From Bugula neritina (taxonomy: Eukaryota; Bryozoa; Gymnolaemata; Cheilostomatida; Bugulidae): a DNA stretch of 64,000 nucleotides. Under the pieces are notes generated by a model, which worked only from the letters and a program-made list of their open reading frames with translations, was not told where the DNA came from and made no database searches. The stretch is taken from the NCBI GenBank assembly GCA_964035545.1, contig OZ037766.1:286001-350000 (forward strand). Reading direction: 5' to 3'. Made by a program: the position numbers and the translations under genes. Of the stretch, positions 1-12,246 are shown piece after piece; the stretch's first letter is position 1; every line of letters begins with the position of its first letter.

Positions 1-570
1 ATTTATGATTATCATAATATTATTATTAATAGGATCATGTTATAACTTAGAGGCTTTCTCTAGTAGTTATCATGAAAAAAAATTATCAACCTTCTATACT
101 GTTTTTAGGTTCTTCATAATCTTTGCCAATAGCTAAACTGAATATTCAAATTAACATAGCAGTCTATATGCGTTGACTTTGAGATTGAGACCCAATGATT
201 ACATTTAATGTCTTCATGAATGTTAAACACCCCAGTTCCGTACCTTTTCAACAACTACATAGGCCCTGAAAGTAAGTTTGAATAATTTGAGGCAATTCTC
301 AGCTTTAAAATAGAAACTATAGCAAGCACAGCTACGAATACACAGAGGTACAACCCACCCTTTCTAATCAATAGTAACTGATTAGAGACTTACCTTATTG
401 TTTGTTGTCTAGGAGTTTATGTCTACAGTGGTGAGGAGAGGGGAGTTGAGTCATAGCAGTAAAACAGTGAAGTCAAATTCTGTAGACAGACACCAAGAGT
501 ACCTGCACTTTCTAGTCACCATAGACAAGGAGAAGACAACTTGTGATTCATTGGCATGCGTCTGTCAAAC
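1..570. other. Left edge of duplication unit 1; no assignable gene
   Basis: This stretch matches the sequence from about 17,530 in unit 2 and about 32,180 in unit 3, so it is the truncated left part of the first duplication unit. A TCTAG acceptor-like site at 411-412 is followed by a frame open to 572 that is mostly open in unit 2 but stopped early in unit 3, and a GTGAGG donor-like site lies at 431. It could be a small untranslated or coding exon upstream of the kinase. No known domain is recognised. Confidence 0.5.
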
Positions 571-1982
571 ATGATAATGTAAGTTACTGAATTATATGTA
601 CTCTTAGTATGATACTGTAAGTTACTGAATTATATATACTCGTAGTATGATAATGTAAGTTACTGAATTATATGTACTCTTAGTATGATAATGTAAGTTA
701 CTGAATTATATGTACTCTTAGTATTATAATGTAAGTTACTGAATTATATGTACTCTTAGTATTATAATGTAAGTTACTGAATTATATGTACTCTTAGTAT
801 TATAATGTAAGTTACTGAATTATATGTACTCTTAGTATTATAATGTAAGTTACTGAATTATATATACTCTTAGTATTATAATGTAAGTTACTGAATTATA
901 TGTACTCTTAGTATTATAATGTAAGTTACTGAATTATATGTACTCTTAGTATTATAATGTAAGTTACTGAATTATATATACTCTTAGTATGATAATGTAA
1001 GTTACTGAATTATATGTACTCTTAGTATTATAATGTAAGTTACTGAATTATATATACTCGTAGTATGATAATGTAAGTTACTGAATTATATATACTCTTA
1101 GTATGATAATGTAAGTTACTGAATTATATTAACTCTTAGTATGATAATGTAAGTTACTGAATTATATATACTCTTAGTATTATAATGTAAGTTACTGAAT
1201 TATATGTACTCTCAGTATGATAATGTAAGTTACTGAATTATATATACTCTTAGTATGACAATGTAAGTTACTGCATTATATGTACTCTCAGTATGATAAT
1301 GTAAGTTACTGAATTATATGTACTCTTAGTATGATAATGTAAGTTACTGAATTATATGCACTCTCAGTATGATAATGTAAGTTACTGAATTATATATACT
1401 CTTAGTATGATAATGTAAGTTACTGAATTATATGTACTCTTAGTATGATAATGTAAGTTACTGAATTATATATACTCTTAGTATGATAATGTAAGTTACT
1501 GAATTATATATACTCTTAGTATGATAATGTAAGTTACTGAATTATATGTACTCTTAGTATGATAATGTAAGTTACTGAATTATATGTACTCTTAGTATGG
1601 TAATGTAAGTTACTGAATTATATATACTCTTAGTATGATAATGTAAGTTGCTGAATTATATGTACTCTTAGTATGATAATATAAGTTACTGAATTATATA
1701 TACTCTTAGTATGATAATGTAAGTTACTGAATTATATATACTCTTAGTATGATAATGTAAGTTACTGAATTATATGTACTCTTAGTATGATAATGTAAGT
1801 TACTGAATTATATATACTCTTAGTATGATAATGTAAGTTACTGAATTATATTTACTCTTAGTATGATAATGTAAGTTACTGAATTATATATACTCTTAGT
1901 ATGATAGTGTAAGTTACTGAATTATATATACTCTTAGTATGATAATGTAAGTTACTGAATTATATGTACTCTTAGTATGATA
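571..1982. repeat. 38-bp minisatellite, about 37 units (unit 1)
   Basis: Tandem array with a 38-bp period. Each unit contains GTAAGTTACTGAATTATA followed by a TACTCTTAG block, with scattered single-base variants (ATATA/ATGTA, GATAATG/TATAATG). The same array has about 26 units in unit 2 and 5 in unit 3, so it has changed length independently after duplication. It lies upstream of the first recognised kinase exon. Confidence 0.95.
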
Positions 1983-2749
1983 TCACAATATAGAAAGTAT
2001 TAGTCTTCCTGCATACATTCACAGTAGACAAGACACAATCATTATATATTTAAATTATTAATTATTATTATTACTTATTATCATTATGATATGACTTAAA
2101 ATATGAGTATCAGTATGAATGTAATATAATTTAATCATTAGTTCATAATATAATAATTCTGAAAGTTTATCAATACTGGTGCCGGTGGAATAGTAGTACA
2201 CTTAGACGTGTTATAACCTGCTCTCTAATGTTAGTGGTAATACCCGCAGACAGTGACTGTATGCACACAACTTGTGGCTCTCACTTAGACTATAGTCCAT
2301 ATTCAAGCTAACTATTTTTATATCGGTCTTAGACTCTACAAAATCCTGTTGGGTGTTGGCAAGTAATGTCAACGAATATATCAAATGATGGTGTCCAAAG
2401 CTTAGCTTAGCAATGTGGGGGGAGTCTCTATTAAATCAGAAAGAAGGTTGAGTAGTAAGCTTGCTGACATATTAAAAAGAGCATATCTAGCATGTATCAG
2501 AAAAATAGATGTCACAATATAGACGGCATCATCTCAGGTTAAGTGGATATTTTATCTTCCTGCATATATTCACAGTAGACAAGACACAACCATGTTGGTC
2601 AGAATCACCACAGTTCAGACTTTCTAAGGATACAAATAGCAGGGTGGTAGAACAGCTTCTATCAGTACTTGTCAACTGAGATATCTTTTCCTATATTAAC
2701 TCAGTGTTATTGTTGAGGTATTATAAGACAAGAATTTGTAGGTTCTTAG
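1983..2749. other. Spacer before kinase copy 1, with a partial direct repeat
   Basis: No gene is recognised. A segment near 2,003-2,040 (TCACAATATAGA, then CTTCCTGCATACATTCACAG) recurs in similar form near 2,513-2,590. Most of this stretch is absent from units 2 and 3, where the minisatellite is followed almost directly by the kinase exon, so it is either an insertion in unit 1 or a deletion from the other two. Confidence 0.6.
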
Positions 2750-3054
2750 AGATGTTCCGAAAGCACGGAGAGAAATACAGCTACACTCGAGAGCGTCTTC
2801 CTGCAGACATATTGTGTCTATAATAGACGTGTACGAGAATGTATACGGTGGTAACAGGTGTCTGCTCGTTGTCATGGAATGGTAGGCTGGTGTTTACTCA
2901 GTTTCTTGTTTCTATTGGTCAATGAAATGATTTTTAACGATAATATTGATCTACATGTATGTGAAGAACGTATGAACTTTGAACTTTCAAGCCAGTTCAA
3001 TGGTTAAGCTGTGTAAGAATAACCTGCAATGAAAGTCATCAATAAATGATATTA

Positions 3055-3160
3055 TGGTAACAGATGTAGTAACTATGGTAACAGATGTGGTAACTAGGGT
3101 AACAAGTGTGGTAACTATAGTAACATTTGTGGTAACTATGGTAACAGATGTGGTGATGTA
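3055..3160. repeat. About 20-bp GGTAAC repeat in kinase intron, copy 1
   Basis: Imperfect tandem repeats of a roughly 20-bp unit (GGTAACAGATGTGGTAACTA-like) lie just before the GGELF exon. Counterparts are near 19,540-19,610 and 33,330-33,435. Confidence 0.8.
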
Positions 3161-3476
3161 ATGCTATGTGTAGTTTTCCTTTGTATTTCCAGCATGGAAG
3201 GTGGGGAGTTGTTCACTTCTATTCAAGCATGAGCAGACAATGCCTTCACTGAGAGAGGTGAGATTATCTTCCCTTTGTTACTATTAGACTGGCTGTTATA
3301 GTAGCAGCAGTAGTGGTACTGGTAGTAGTATTCATTAGAATACACTGTATCTTCTAGTCATATATAACACATGTTTTGTGTTGTAGAAGCAGCTGCTATT
3401 ATGAGGGACATTGTGGAGGCCATAGCATTTCTACACCATCTAGACATTGCTCACAGAGACTTGAAGGTTATACTTC

Positions 3477-3755
3477 TCTCTCTCTCTCTATCACTAACTC
3501 TATCACTAACTCTCTCACTAACTCTATCACTCACTCTAGTACTAACTCTATCACTAACTCTATCACTAACTCTCTCACTAACTCTATCACTAACTCTAGT
3601 ACTAACTATCACTAACTCTCTTCACTAACTCTCTCACTAACTCTCACTAACTCTCTCACTAACTATATCACTCACTCTACCACTAACTCTATCACTAACT
3701 CTAGTACTAATTCTATTCACTAACTCTAGTACTAATTCTATTTACTCGTATACAT
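3477..3755. repeat. 12-bp TCTATCACTAAC array in kinase intron, copy 1
   Basis: Tandem repeats of TCTATCACTAAC with TCTCTCACTAAC and TCTAGTACTAAC variants fill the intron between the HRDLK exon and the PENLLYT exon. The array makes long spurious open frames. Each unit carries CTAAC, and the GTACTAAC variant contains the consensus branch-point heptamer TACTAAC. Lengths differ among the three kinase copies. Confidence 0.95.
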
Positions 3756-3785
3756 GATAATTAATTTCTACTGTGTGTCTTGTAG

Positions 3786-3917
<132 letters not shown>

Positions 3918-4035
3918 TAGGGAATAGGGCTATACATGTGTAGTTAGTACTAGTCAAGACTCTATCTGCTGAAGCACTGGACCTTCAAGTCATGTCAAAT
4001 TATGCTACACTGGAGAATTATTGACACAAAACTGT

Positions 4036-4457
<422 letters not shown>

Positions 4458-5272
4458 TGACTGAGTATGATTATTGAGTGTTACTTTGAGTGTGTGCTTG
4501 TTATCTGAAGGTAGTATTTGAAATGTAATCCACTCATCAGCTATAGAATTGTTATGATTCTCTTACAGCCAAATCCTTAATAAAGAGTCTGTTGAACACA
4601 GACCCTGATAAGAGGTTGACCATACAGCAAGTGGTTAGACATCCTTGGATAGCTGTAAGTTCTCTAGACATCAGTGTTACTTTAATGTGACTTGTTATAA
4701 GAGTCGTTGGAGCTCGGGTTTAGCCCTAGAACTATCCCACTACAGCACTGAGGGACCACAGGGTACACACTGAGTGGTTAGTGACAGTGTTCTAGAGGAT
4801 AGATCTGTGGCTATATTCTCTGGCTGTTTTATAAATCAGCAATATATTTATATCGTATTATAATAATGATAATAATGTGTGCACCAACTCATAGCTGTGA
4901 CTGTGTGTTATACAGAATAACCTGGCTGTCCCCCAGACACCTCTGGCTACTCAGGATATCCTCAGAGAAGAGAATGATCACTGGATGGAAGTTCAGGTTA
5001 GTGTCTGTCTGTGTGTCTGTGTGTCTGTATAATATATACTATATATACACTACATATTATACTACTCTGATATATATGCTCTGATAATACTCTGTTTGAT
5101 AGGATGAGATGGACAGAGCATTGGCAGAGAGGAGAATAGATGAGGACCAAGTACATCTCAAGAATATCGGGCTGTCAGAGAACCCCCTTCTTGCTCGTAG
5201 ACGAAACAACAGGAACTGAAGTCTACTTTGTTTGAAATATTGTTGCTATGGAAACACTGACATTGCTAGAGA

Positions 5273-5278
5273 AATAAA
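5273..5278 (+). terminator. Polyadenylation signal AATAAA, kinase copy 1
   Basis: AATAAA lies 54 bp downstream of the kinase stop codon at 5217-5219, a normal distance for a short 3' UTR. It is conserved at the same position in copies 2 and 3. Confidence 0.7.
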
Positions 5279-7258
5279 TTATCAGTATGTAACATTGTGG
5301 ATGTAGTTCTCAGCTTAGAATGTTTACATTGTGGAGTAATCATTAAATATTCTCTCTATTTACAATTAGCATAGTGAGTATCAAGATCTGAAATGTATAA
5401 TATTCTCATGTCATATTATTCACCTGTACTTTTAGCAGGTAAATATATTGTAACAGTATCCATGTTTGTATATAGTTAATAGTACATATCTAGTGACTAG
5501 CATATCTCGTAACATTTATATTGGCTATAGAATATATATTTTTATTATTTCTATTTCATGTTGAGCTATGAACAATGTTTTAGGTTTTTATATGTAAAAT
5601 ATTTTATGCAAGTTTTGGTATCATATTTCTATGCAATAATATGCTACAATTGATTATTTGTATTTGATGTTTTTAATTTTATTAAAACTGCACTAATTTA
5701 GTTATTCACGATATTGGTATTTAATACAATGTTCTTAATGCATCTCATGTTCTACCTTTTGAATGGGAAATAAATATAGAAATATTGCTGGTGATGGCTA
5801 GACATGTTCTTCAGTTTTCAAATATAAATATAGATGCTAGTGAATTATATACAGAGTAGAGGAAGGGCACACAGAGGAGTTAGTAAAGTCAAGTTGAGGT
5901 TACACTGGTTATTTACATAATGAAACAAAATTATTTGTAAGCCACTTGTGTGGTGCTTTTCCTAACCAGAAAAACTGGAAGCTATACCTATACTTATTCT
6001 GTTTTCCACAGTGAAATAACAACCAGTATTTAGTTGAACCTCCATGACAGCTATTTATATCCTTATGATGGTACAGGAAGTTATTCAACTTAACTCCTAC
6101 ACAATTCTAGCAACAACACAGCAATTTCACTTGTTGCTCATCTAACAGATAGTAATACTAGTTTGCATTACGTAATCAGCTAATGGAAGTACATTATTGG
6201 CTGATTGGCTGGTTCTTAGTTACAGGAACTTACAGGGGAGGAACATGTACACCAAGTTTAGCAATGCAATCCTACAATCATGATGTAAGTCACGTGACAG
6301 GCTTGTATAATAATATAATATTAGATGTGAAGCATTGCAGAGCACACACTGCATGGTGCAAATACAAGAAAATAATCTTTCTATAAGCAGCTCCGACTTG
6401 GGGGTGATCAAGTGCAGCAAGTTTGTGGTTCTCAAGTGTAGAGTTAAGGACTTAGACTGGAAACTTAAACCCCCAACTTCAAACTCAATATCCCAGACTA
6501 CTGCACTCGGGTTGCTTATACATGATATAAATACTGAAACAAGATAAATTTACACTAATTACTGGAGTTGTCTTGCATTGGTACTGAGTTCAGTATGGCA
6601 GTCAGGCTATCCCCCTGGACACACTCTGCCACGTCGTAGGCCGTAACGTAAAATGTCAGCCAGTTTAATGTCCGACTGAATTTCTCAAAGTGCGGTATTG
6701 GGTACCATCGATGACACTTAATTGGACATTTATATCCAATGAATTGACGCGAATGTCTTCCTCTCCAATAGGAGCCCGCCGGAATTTGTTTGAATCAAAC
6801 AGTGCTTGATCCTAACGTACCACAACGCTGTACAAGAAGCTCAGACACTTGTAAAAATGGCTGACATTTTATGCTACAGCAAAGTGTGTCTAGGCCCTAG
6901 GGAGTATACCCTAAACATGACTGATTGGTGGGATATGAGTCATCTTTTACCAGCAATTCCTACATACTTGCTAAGAATAGCTGCAGTTCTACAATTTATT
7001 ACAGTCACCCTTTTTATATACAATACTTATAAAACACATGATATATGCAGGAATATTTGTTCTACTCTGTACCAGCCATTTAAATTCACAAGTTATATAC
7101 AGCTACTACTTGATAAGGAAGTAACTAGACTCATGTTGAGCTGAAAAGCATGCATTATTTACCTCTCAAATAAAAGAGCTATTGTTGTGAAGAGAAATAT
7201 TTAAATTATTATGACTAAGTAGGTAGATGAGTCATAAACCAGTCAGAAACAAGCAAAC
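5279..7258. other. Intergenic region between convergent kinase and TRIM, unit 1
   Basis: About 2 kb separates the kinase 3' end from the TRIM 3' end. It holds a perfect GTCACGTGAC palindrome at 6289-6298. A 70-codon frame at 6335-6547 stays open at the same length in all three units (22903-23115, 36428-36640), but most differences among copies change amino acids, so I do not call it a gene. A start in good context at about 6857 (ATGGCTGACATTTTATG) is also conserved; in units 2 and 3 its short frame runs to a GTGAGA donor-like site, which unit 1 lacks. No family is recognised. Confidence 0.5.
6289..6298. promoter_or_regulatory. GTCACGTGAC palindromic E-box
   Basis: Perfect 10-bp palindrome matching the CLEAR-type E-box bound by MiT/TFE and USF bHLH-zip factors in animals. 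It is kept without change in units 2 and 3. Function here is inferred from the motif only. Confidence 0.4.
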
Positions 7259-7264
7259 TTTATT
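7259..7264 (-). terminator. Polyadenylation signal, TRIM copy 1 (minus strand)
   Basis: TTTATT on the plus strand reads AATAAA on the minus strand, about 236 bp beyond the TRIM stop codon at 7500-7502. It is conserved in the other two units. Confidence 0.6.
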
Positions 7265-7499
7265 GAGTAAATATGACTACAGAGTAGTGACAGCATAGCA
7301 GAGTGAATATGTTACATAATAATTACTAATCAACATCAAATACTACATATAAGTAGTGTAAGTCCTGTGGAATATATAATATTATACTGAAGTATTATTA
7401 CACTGTAAGTAGAACACAATATATTATATTTGACATGTACTAAGTGTATGTATTGATGACCTCACTGAGCTGATTATTAGTAAACTGTAGCTGATAAGT

Positions 7500-10400
7500 T
7501 TAGTATTTTATTGTGTATCTCCTCAGTCCATCATCTCTACATGCTAGAATCACCTTGTCTCTGTTATACACAGCAATGTCACACACCCAGCTACTCACAC
7601 CAAGACTTTCTCTGGGAATTCTTACCAGCAGTTCACCTGTAAATAGAATAACACCAGATTGTATCAGTTTGAGACAAACAGACAGACTACAGTGACATCA
7701 CAACAGCTGACACAACTACATGCAGTTTCTACTTTCTAGTATAATATAGTAACTGAAATATGTTCAATAATATACCTGCAGCTGCACTTCTACCAGTCAG
7801 TATTGAATAATTCACTGAGCTGCTCTACTCCTTACTTCATAATAAATGACAACATGGAGAGAAGAAACTCAACATACAAACTTAGTGCTCAGCTAATATA
7901 ATTATAAATAATTACATAATATAAGATATACTCCAACATTATCACATATTAAATACTTGACAAGAACCAACCACAGCCACCTGAGTCCCACCAGCAAACA
8001 CTGCTCTACCAGCCATCATCAAATTACAATAGTCTCAGTAATGCCAGTCAAAAATTATCAAATTATTTATCTTTAAATTATCTGATGACCAAAACAATAG
8101 CAGCACTAGACTGAAGTCAAACTACAACTCATAACTCATGTGTAGCTGGCAGTCTGTACAGTTGTTAGACTGAGCACCTCTAAAATTACTGTAAAACACT
8201 TCCATGAAATACTAACTATCGCCAGTACTAATTAGACATATAATATAGCCTATGAGTGGAAGTTGTTTACAGATAATAATAAGTTATCACAATATTGTAT
8301 TAGAGCAGGGGGGGAGGGGGGCTGTCTAAATATTTCAGAGCAAAGGTCACTGAAATGGAATATTCTAGTAGGGAGGGCCACATTGTAAACTTTAGTGTAA
8401 GCTGCAGGTCACAGTATCAGTACTTTTCAAATAACTTTATTCCAAATTCCTATGACTCATTACATAATGAAGTCCTAATAGTTACTGCAGGCTGAATGTA
8501 TGTAGTATGTGCATAAATATGGCATTTAAAAAGCGATGTTTTCACTACAATTCACATACATGCGTGAAATGACTTTGTATTGGCCTTTGAGAGGCACATA
8601 AATGTAGGCTGGGGGTCACAACCAGCCCTGGGGTCGCCTGTTGAACAGCCCTGTATTAGAGTAACTAAACTTACTATAATAAACAGAGTATTTACCTTCA
8701 AGTGAGAGGATGAGGAGAGGTCCTTCCAGTGTACAGATGTGAATCAGTTCAGATGTTGGATCAAAGGAAATACCAGTTGGTTCTGAGATGTGAGGGAATT
8801 CCCACATCAGAGTGAGAGTTGTGTTCTCCACTTTATATCTTCTCACTTTACCATCTTCAGTGCAGTCTCCTATAAGGAGAGTTGAGTCTGGGAGGATGCA
8901 TACAGGGTCAGGGTACTTATTCTCAGGAAGTGGAAACTTCTGTATTTTATTGTCAACTAGATTATAGACTACCAGCTGTTTCTCTCTCCTGTCTACAATA
9001 TACACTAGAGAGAGGTGCTGAGCTATTCTATAGGCTATGAGTCCATCTACTGAATGTTTGTAGAGAGAGCGAGACTTCTCAAAGGAGTTCGGATCAAGAA
9101 GTGCGATTTCAGCTGATTTCTCCTTCTTGTTATAACAGCTGCCAACCATCACCCCTTCAGGTTGGATTATCTCCCCCCACACTGTAGTGTTGGTGTCCTT
9201 CACTGAGCTGATAGTATTCAGAGTGTGTCTATTTATTACTTCTACACCTTCTGGTGTCACACACATGAGATGTCCATCAGCTGAGATGTCTACTGTCCCA
9301 CACTTTCCACGTACAGGAAGTCCATCAGACTGTAGAGAAGATGGTGGCTGCAGCAGCTTCAGTCCCAGACTGTCTTCACTGTCTGCAACAACAAAATAAC
9401 AATTCTATAACTTGAGAATCTCATCACCTGCACAGGTAGAGAGTGTTTTGTTAATACTGACAGCAGGTAGTCAGCATAACACAGTTTAGTAGCTCACTTA
9501 TACATCATAAACTCTGAAACACTGCAGAAATGTCTCATAATGTGAGAGTAGAAATAACAAAACTCAATCCTCTAATAAATGTCAACATGAAACGCAGCAA
9601 CATTTCTAAATATCTGAGACTTTAAAAAAATTAACGAATGAAATTCAATTGATTTACAAGCAGAAAGTTATTTATAGTTAGTGTTACTATTTATAGACTC
9701 CACCTACATGTTGGTACCAAGATGCTGTCAGGAAGTACACACTTCTCTATTACACCAATATCTGTAGCCTTTTCCATCTCCTCACTCATCTCTTTGTAGT
9801 CTCTCACAATGCCTGCATCATTGAACTTATCAACTGCATGTTGTACTCTGTCCACCAGAGACTGTCTGCCCATTATCTTACTCAAGGCCAGGTCATATCT
9901 ATAATTAACCACCATCTCTGTGCTGCTTCTCAGATATTCTGATAATTCATCCTTCAGTTCCTCACCTCTCTTTCTAATCTCTTCTATCTAATAAATAGTA
10001 ACACATTATAACCACATCTGCACCTCACAACCTCTACACTTGACATGAGAGTGACAGCTGACAGACCACCCACTGAATAGACACACAGTGACTCAGTCAT
10101 GTGACACTCTATACACAGTAGACTGCTAGTACATCATGTGACTAGTCTCCTCCTCCTTCCTGTCAATCACTCACACAGCCAACCTCCCTGTGTGAGTGAT
10201 TGACAGTTGCAGAAGGATGAGTGAGTCATCTGTATTGACAGGTTCACCTGCACTGAGTGTCACGTGATGAATGACTACTGCTACTTGTACACAGAATGGT
10301 GATGGTTTAATGGCTGCCGATTTCTGAGTACATATGAAGTTTTGTACTGCAGCATAACATTAGAGAATTAGACTACACAGTTTTACTCTAAATAGTAGTT

Positions 10401-11873
10401 ATCTATATTCTCTACAAACATGTCTGCCAACCTTTGCATTAACTGTAGCATATACTCTGGCAAACATCTTCTTCACATCATCTTCTATCTCACTCAGCTG
10501 TCTCCAGGCATTCTTTGATATGTCATTCAACTCTGAAATCTTCTCAGACAGAATCTTCATTTCCTCAGTCAGTTTGTCTCTCAGCTCACGGGATAAATCA
10601 TTCAACGATGTTACGTTGTGAGAAGCTGCTTTTCTCCCTGAAATAATATTCAAGTATTTACCTCAAGACATTCAGTGTATCGTTACCTTAGACTGAGTTC
10701 TATTCATGTGGCTACACAGGAACACATGCTACTCTCATTTAAACTTAGATATGCTTTCTCAAACTCGGTGGATGTTATAAACAGCTAAAGTTAGAGAAGT
10801 GAAAGAAAGAAATCACCTGCCACTTTTCCACATCCACTCTTAGAGTCACACCGAATACAGAATCTCTGGTGACACTGAGAACACGCCTCTATCAGCTGAT
10901 GGTGTTCATGATGTTCACAGTTAGTAACGGAGTAACGCTGTGGAGATGCTGTGTAGAGGTCAATGGGAACAAACTGGTGTGTAGTGTTCATGTAAGTCTT
11001 CAAGTGTGCTTCATGGTTCTAACAACAGAAAACATGGTTGAATCATGAATCACAGCTAGTAGGTTGGTGCTTGCATATAAGGTATTGATAGTCAGGTTGA
11101 CAGTACTAGATGGTATATAATGTAAGGTGATAACAGCAGCACAGAAGACAGTGTGCTGTACTATACACACCGACAGACACACAGACATACAGCCATGACA
11201 TATCTCTGTCTTTCCTGAGACTAGAAGAGAATTCTACAGTATAACTCATCAGTATGTCCTGTACTAGTAGCTACAGTCAACACACAACTCACCTGCTGAT
11301 GCTGTTCACACAACTTCTTCTCACTCTCCACACAGAAGACTACAGCCTCTGTTCCATCCTCACACACATCACAGAGAATGGGTGTAGGTTTGGGAGGAGT
11401 TTTGTATTCTAGAACATCACCCAGCTTAGCCACTGGTAGAGTTGTGGGATCCGTGATGTCATAGAATTGCTTACTGCAAACAAAATTTCATAGAAGTTGT
11501 ATTCAATAAATGACTCACAAAAAGGTTTTTTACTTCAGCGTACCTTAATTTTGACATAGTTTGTCCAACAATTCAATACAGCAATCAGTAATATACAAAT
11601 CTAATCACTTGTTCAGAGAATTGATTACTGTGTTACATATTGGAAATTATAAACAGTAAGTCATATTGTTTGTGGGCTGACAGTAACTCACCCACAATAT
11701 GCACACTTGATGTGATCTTTCCTGTAGCCAATATCTGTCTGCAAACACCTCATACAGTAGACATGTAGACAGGGCAGGGTTCTGGGATCTCCTAAATTGT
11801 TGAAATGCTGGTTGCAGTATCCACATCTGTATGAGTCATTGAGCTTTCTCTTGATTATTCTAGAATCTGCCAT
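7500..11873 (-). CDS. TRIM-family RING/B-box/coiled-coil/propeller protein, copy 1
   Basis: Seven coding exons read 11873-11692, 11473-11293, 11018-10817, 10637-10432, 9987-9708, 9382-8696 and 7636-7500. Every junction is GT-AG and keeps phase, giving 624 residues. A C3HC4 RING finger has ligands C17, C20, C35, H37, C40, C43, C57 and C60. A first B-box-like zinc region follows at about 95-126 (C95, C98, C108, C116, H119), and a second Cys/His cluster at 155-184. Exons 4-5 (about 190-350) are helical and rich in Glu, Lys and Leu, as in a coiled coil. Exons 6-7 (about 350-624) resemble the NHL/beta-propeller C-termini of TRIM-NHL proteins. TRIM proteins are typically E3 ubiquitin ligases, with the C-terminus choosing partners. 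The end of exon 5 differs sharply from copies 2 and 3. The substrate cannot be inferred. Confidence 0.88.
8306..8653. mobile_element. hAT-type non-autonomous element in TRIM intron 6, copy 1
   Basis: The element starts CAGGG and ends GTTGAACAGCCCTG, so the termini are inverted (CAGGG...CCCTG). It is flanked by an exact 8-bp direct repeat TATTAGAG at 8298-8305 and 8654-8661. Termini beginning CAGGG with an 8-bp target duplication are typical of the hAT superfamily. At 348 bp it is too short to encode a transposase. It sits at the same place in all three TRIM copies, so it inserted before the triplication. Confidence 0.72.
10160..10206. ncRNA. Perfect 19-bp hairpin in TRIM intron 4, copy 1
   Basis: CTGTCAATCACTCACACAG, a 9-nt loop (CCAACCTCC), then the exact reverse complement of the first arm. 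Arms and loop are identical in units 2 (26793-26839) and 3 (40297-40343). It may be a small hairpin RNA precursor or simply a conserved palindrome. The stem is shorter than most animal pre-miRNAs. Confidence 0.35.
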
Positions 11874-11875
11874 TC

Positions 11876-12147
11876 TGAGTTGGAAAAAAAACCTAAAAAT
11901 ATTGTATAAAATACTAGCATTCTTTTTGATTACTAAAAAATTGTTGGCTATCTACTTTTCAACTCAAGAATTACACTTTGCAAATCCAAAAGTTATAAAA
12001 TATCAATTACAATTTTAATGTATTTTAATATTAATGGCATCTGTGTGCTACATAATAATATGGGAATAGCAGTCTATTATGAAATTATTTGAAATGATAG
12101 CAGAATAAAAGTAACTTACAATAATTAAATATATTTTACAAACTTAC
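11876..12147 (-). other. 5' UTR intron of TRIM copy 1
   Basis: On the minus strand a GAAACTA/GTAAGT donor (at 12147) and a pyrimidine-rich acceptor ending CAACTCAG just before AATGGCAGATTC frame an intron in the leader. The same arrangement is present in copy 3. It places an untranslated first exon at about 12148-12210. Confidence 0.6.
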
Positions 12148-12236
12148 TAGTTTCGGCTCTGATATAGAAGATGTTGGTTGAAAGATGATCTCTGTGCGAG
12201 TGTAGATAGTGCAGCAGTATTGAACCGGACTGCTAA

Positions 12237-12246
12237 GTCACGTGAC
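12237..12246. promoter_or_regulatory. GTCACGTGAC E-box in TRIM copy 1 promoter
   Basis: Perfect palindromic E-box immediately upstream of the inferred untranslated first exon. It is identical in copy 3 (42373-42382). Copy 2, which has a different promoter, keeps CTCACGTGAC at 28902-28911. Conservation across two unlike promoters supports a regulatory role, with the MiT/TFE or USF family as the likely class of binder. Confidence 0.5.

Noticed and set aside
6220-6435. Minus-strand 71-codon frame conserved in all units
   Set aside because: It overlaps an equally open plus-strand frame, and substitutions among units are not biased to silent positions. Conservation is explained by recent duplication.
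11000-11188. Minus-strand 62-codon frame between TRIM exons 2 and 3
   Set aside because: It lies almost wholly in the intron, ends in the first bases of exon 3, and has no supporting signals of its own.
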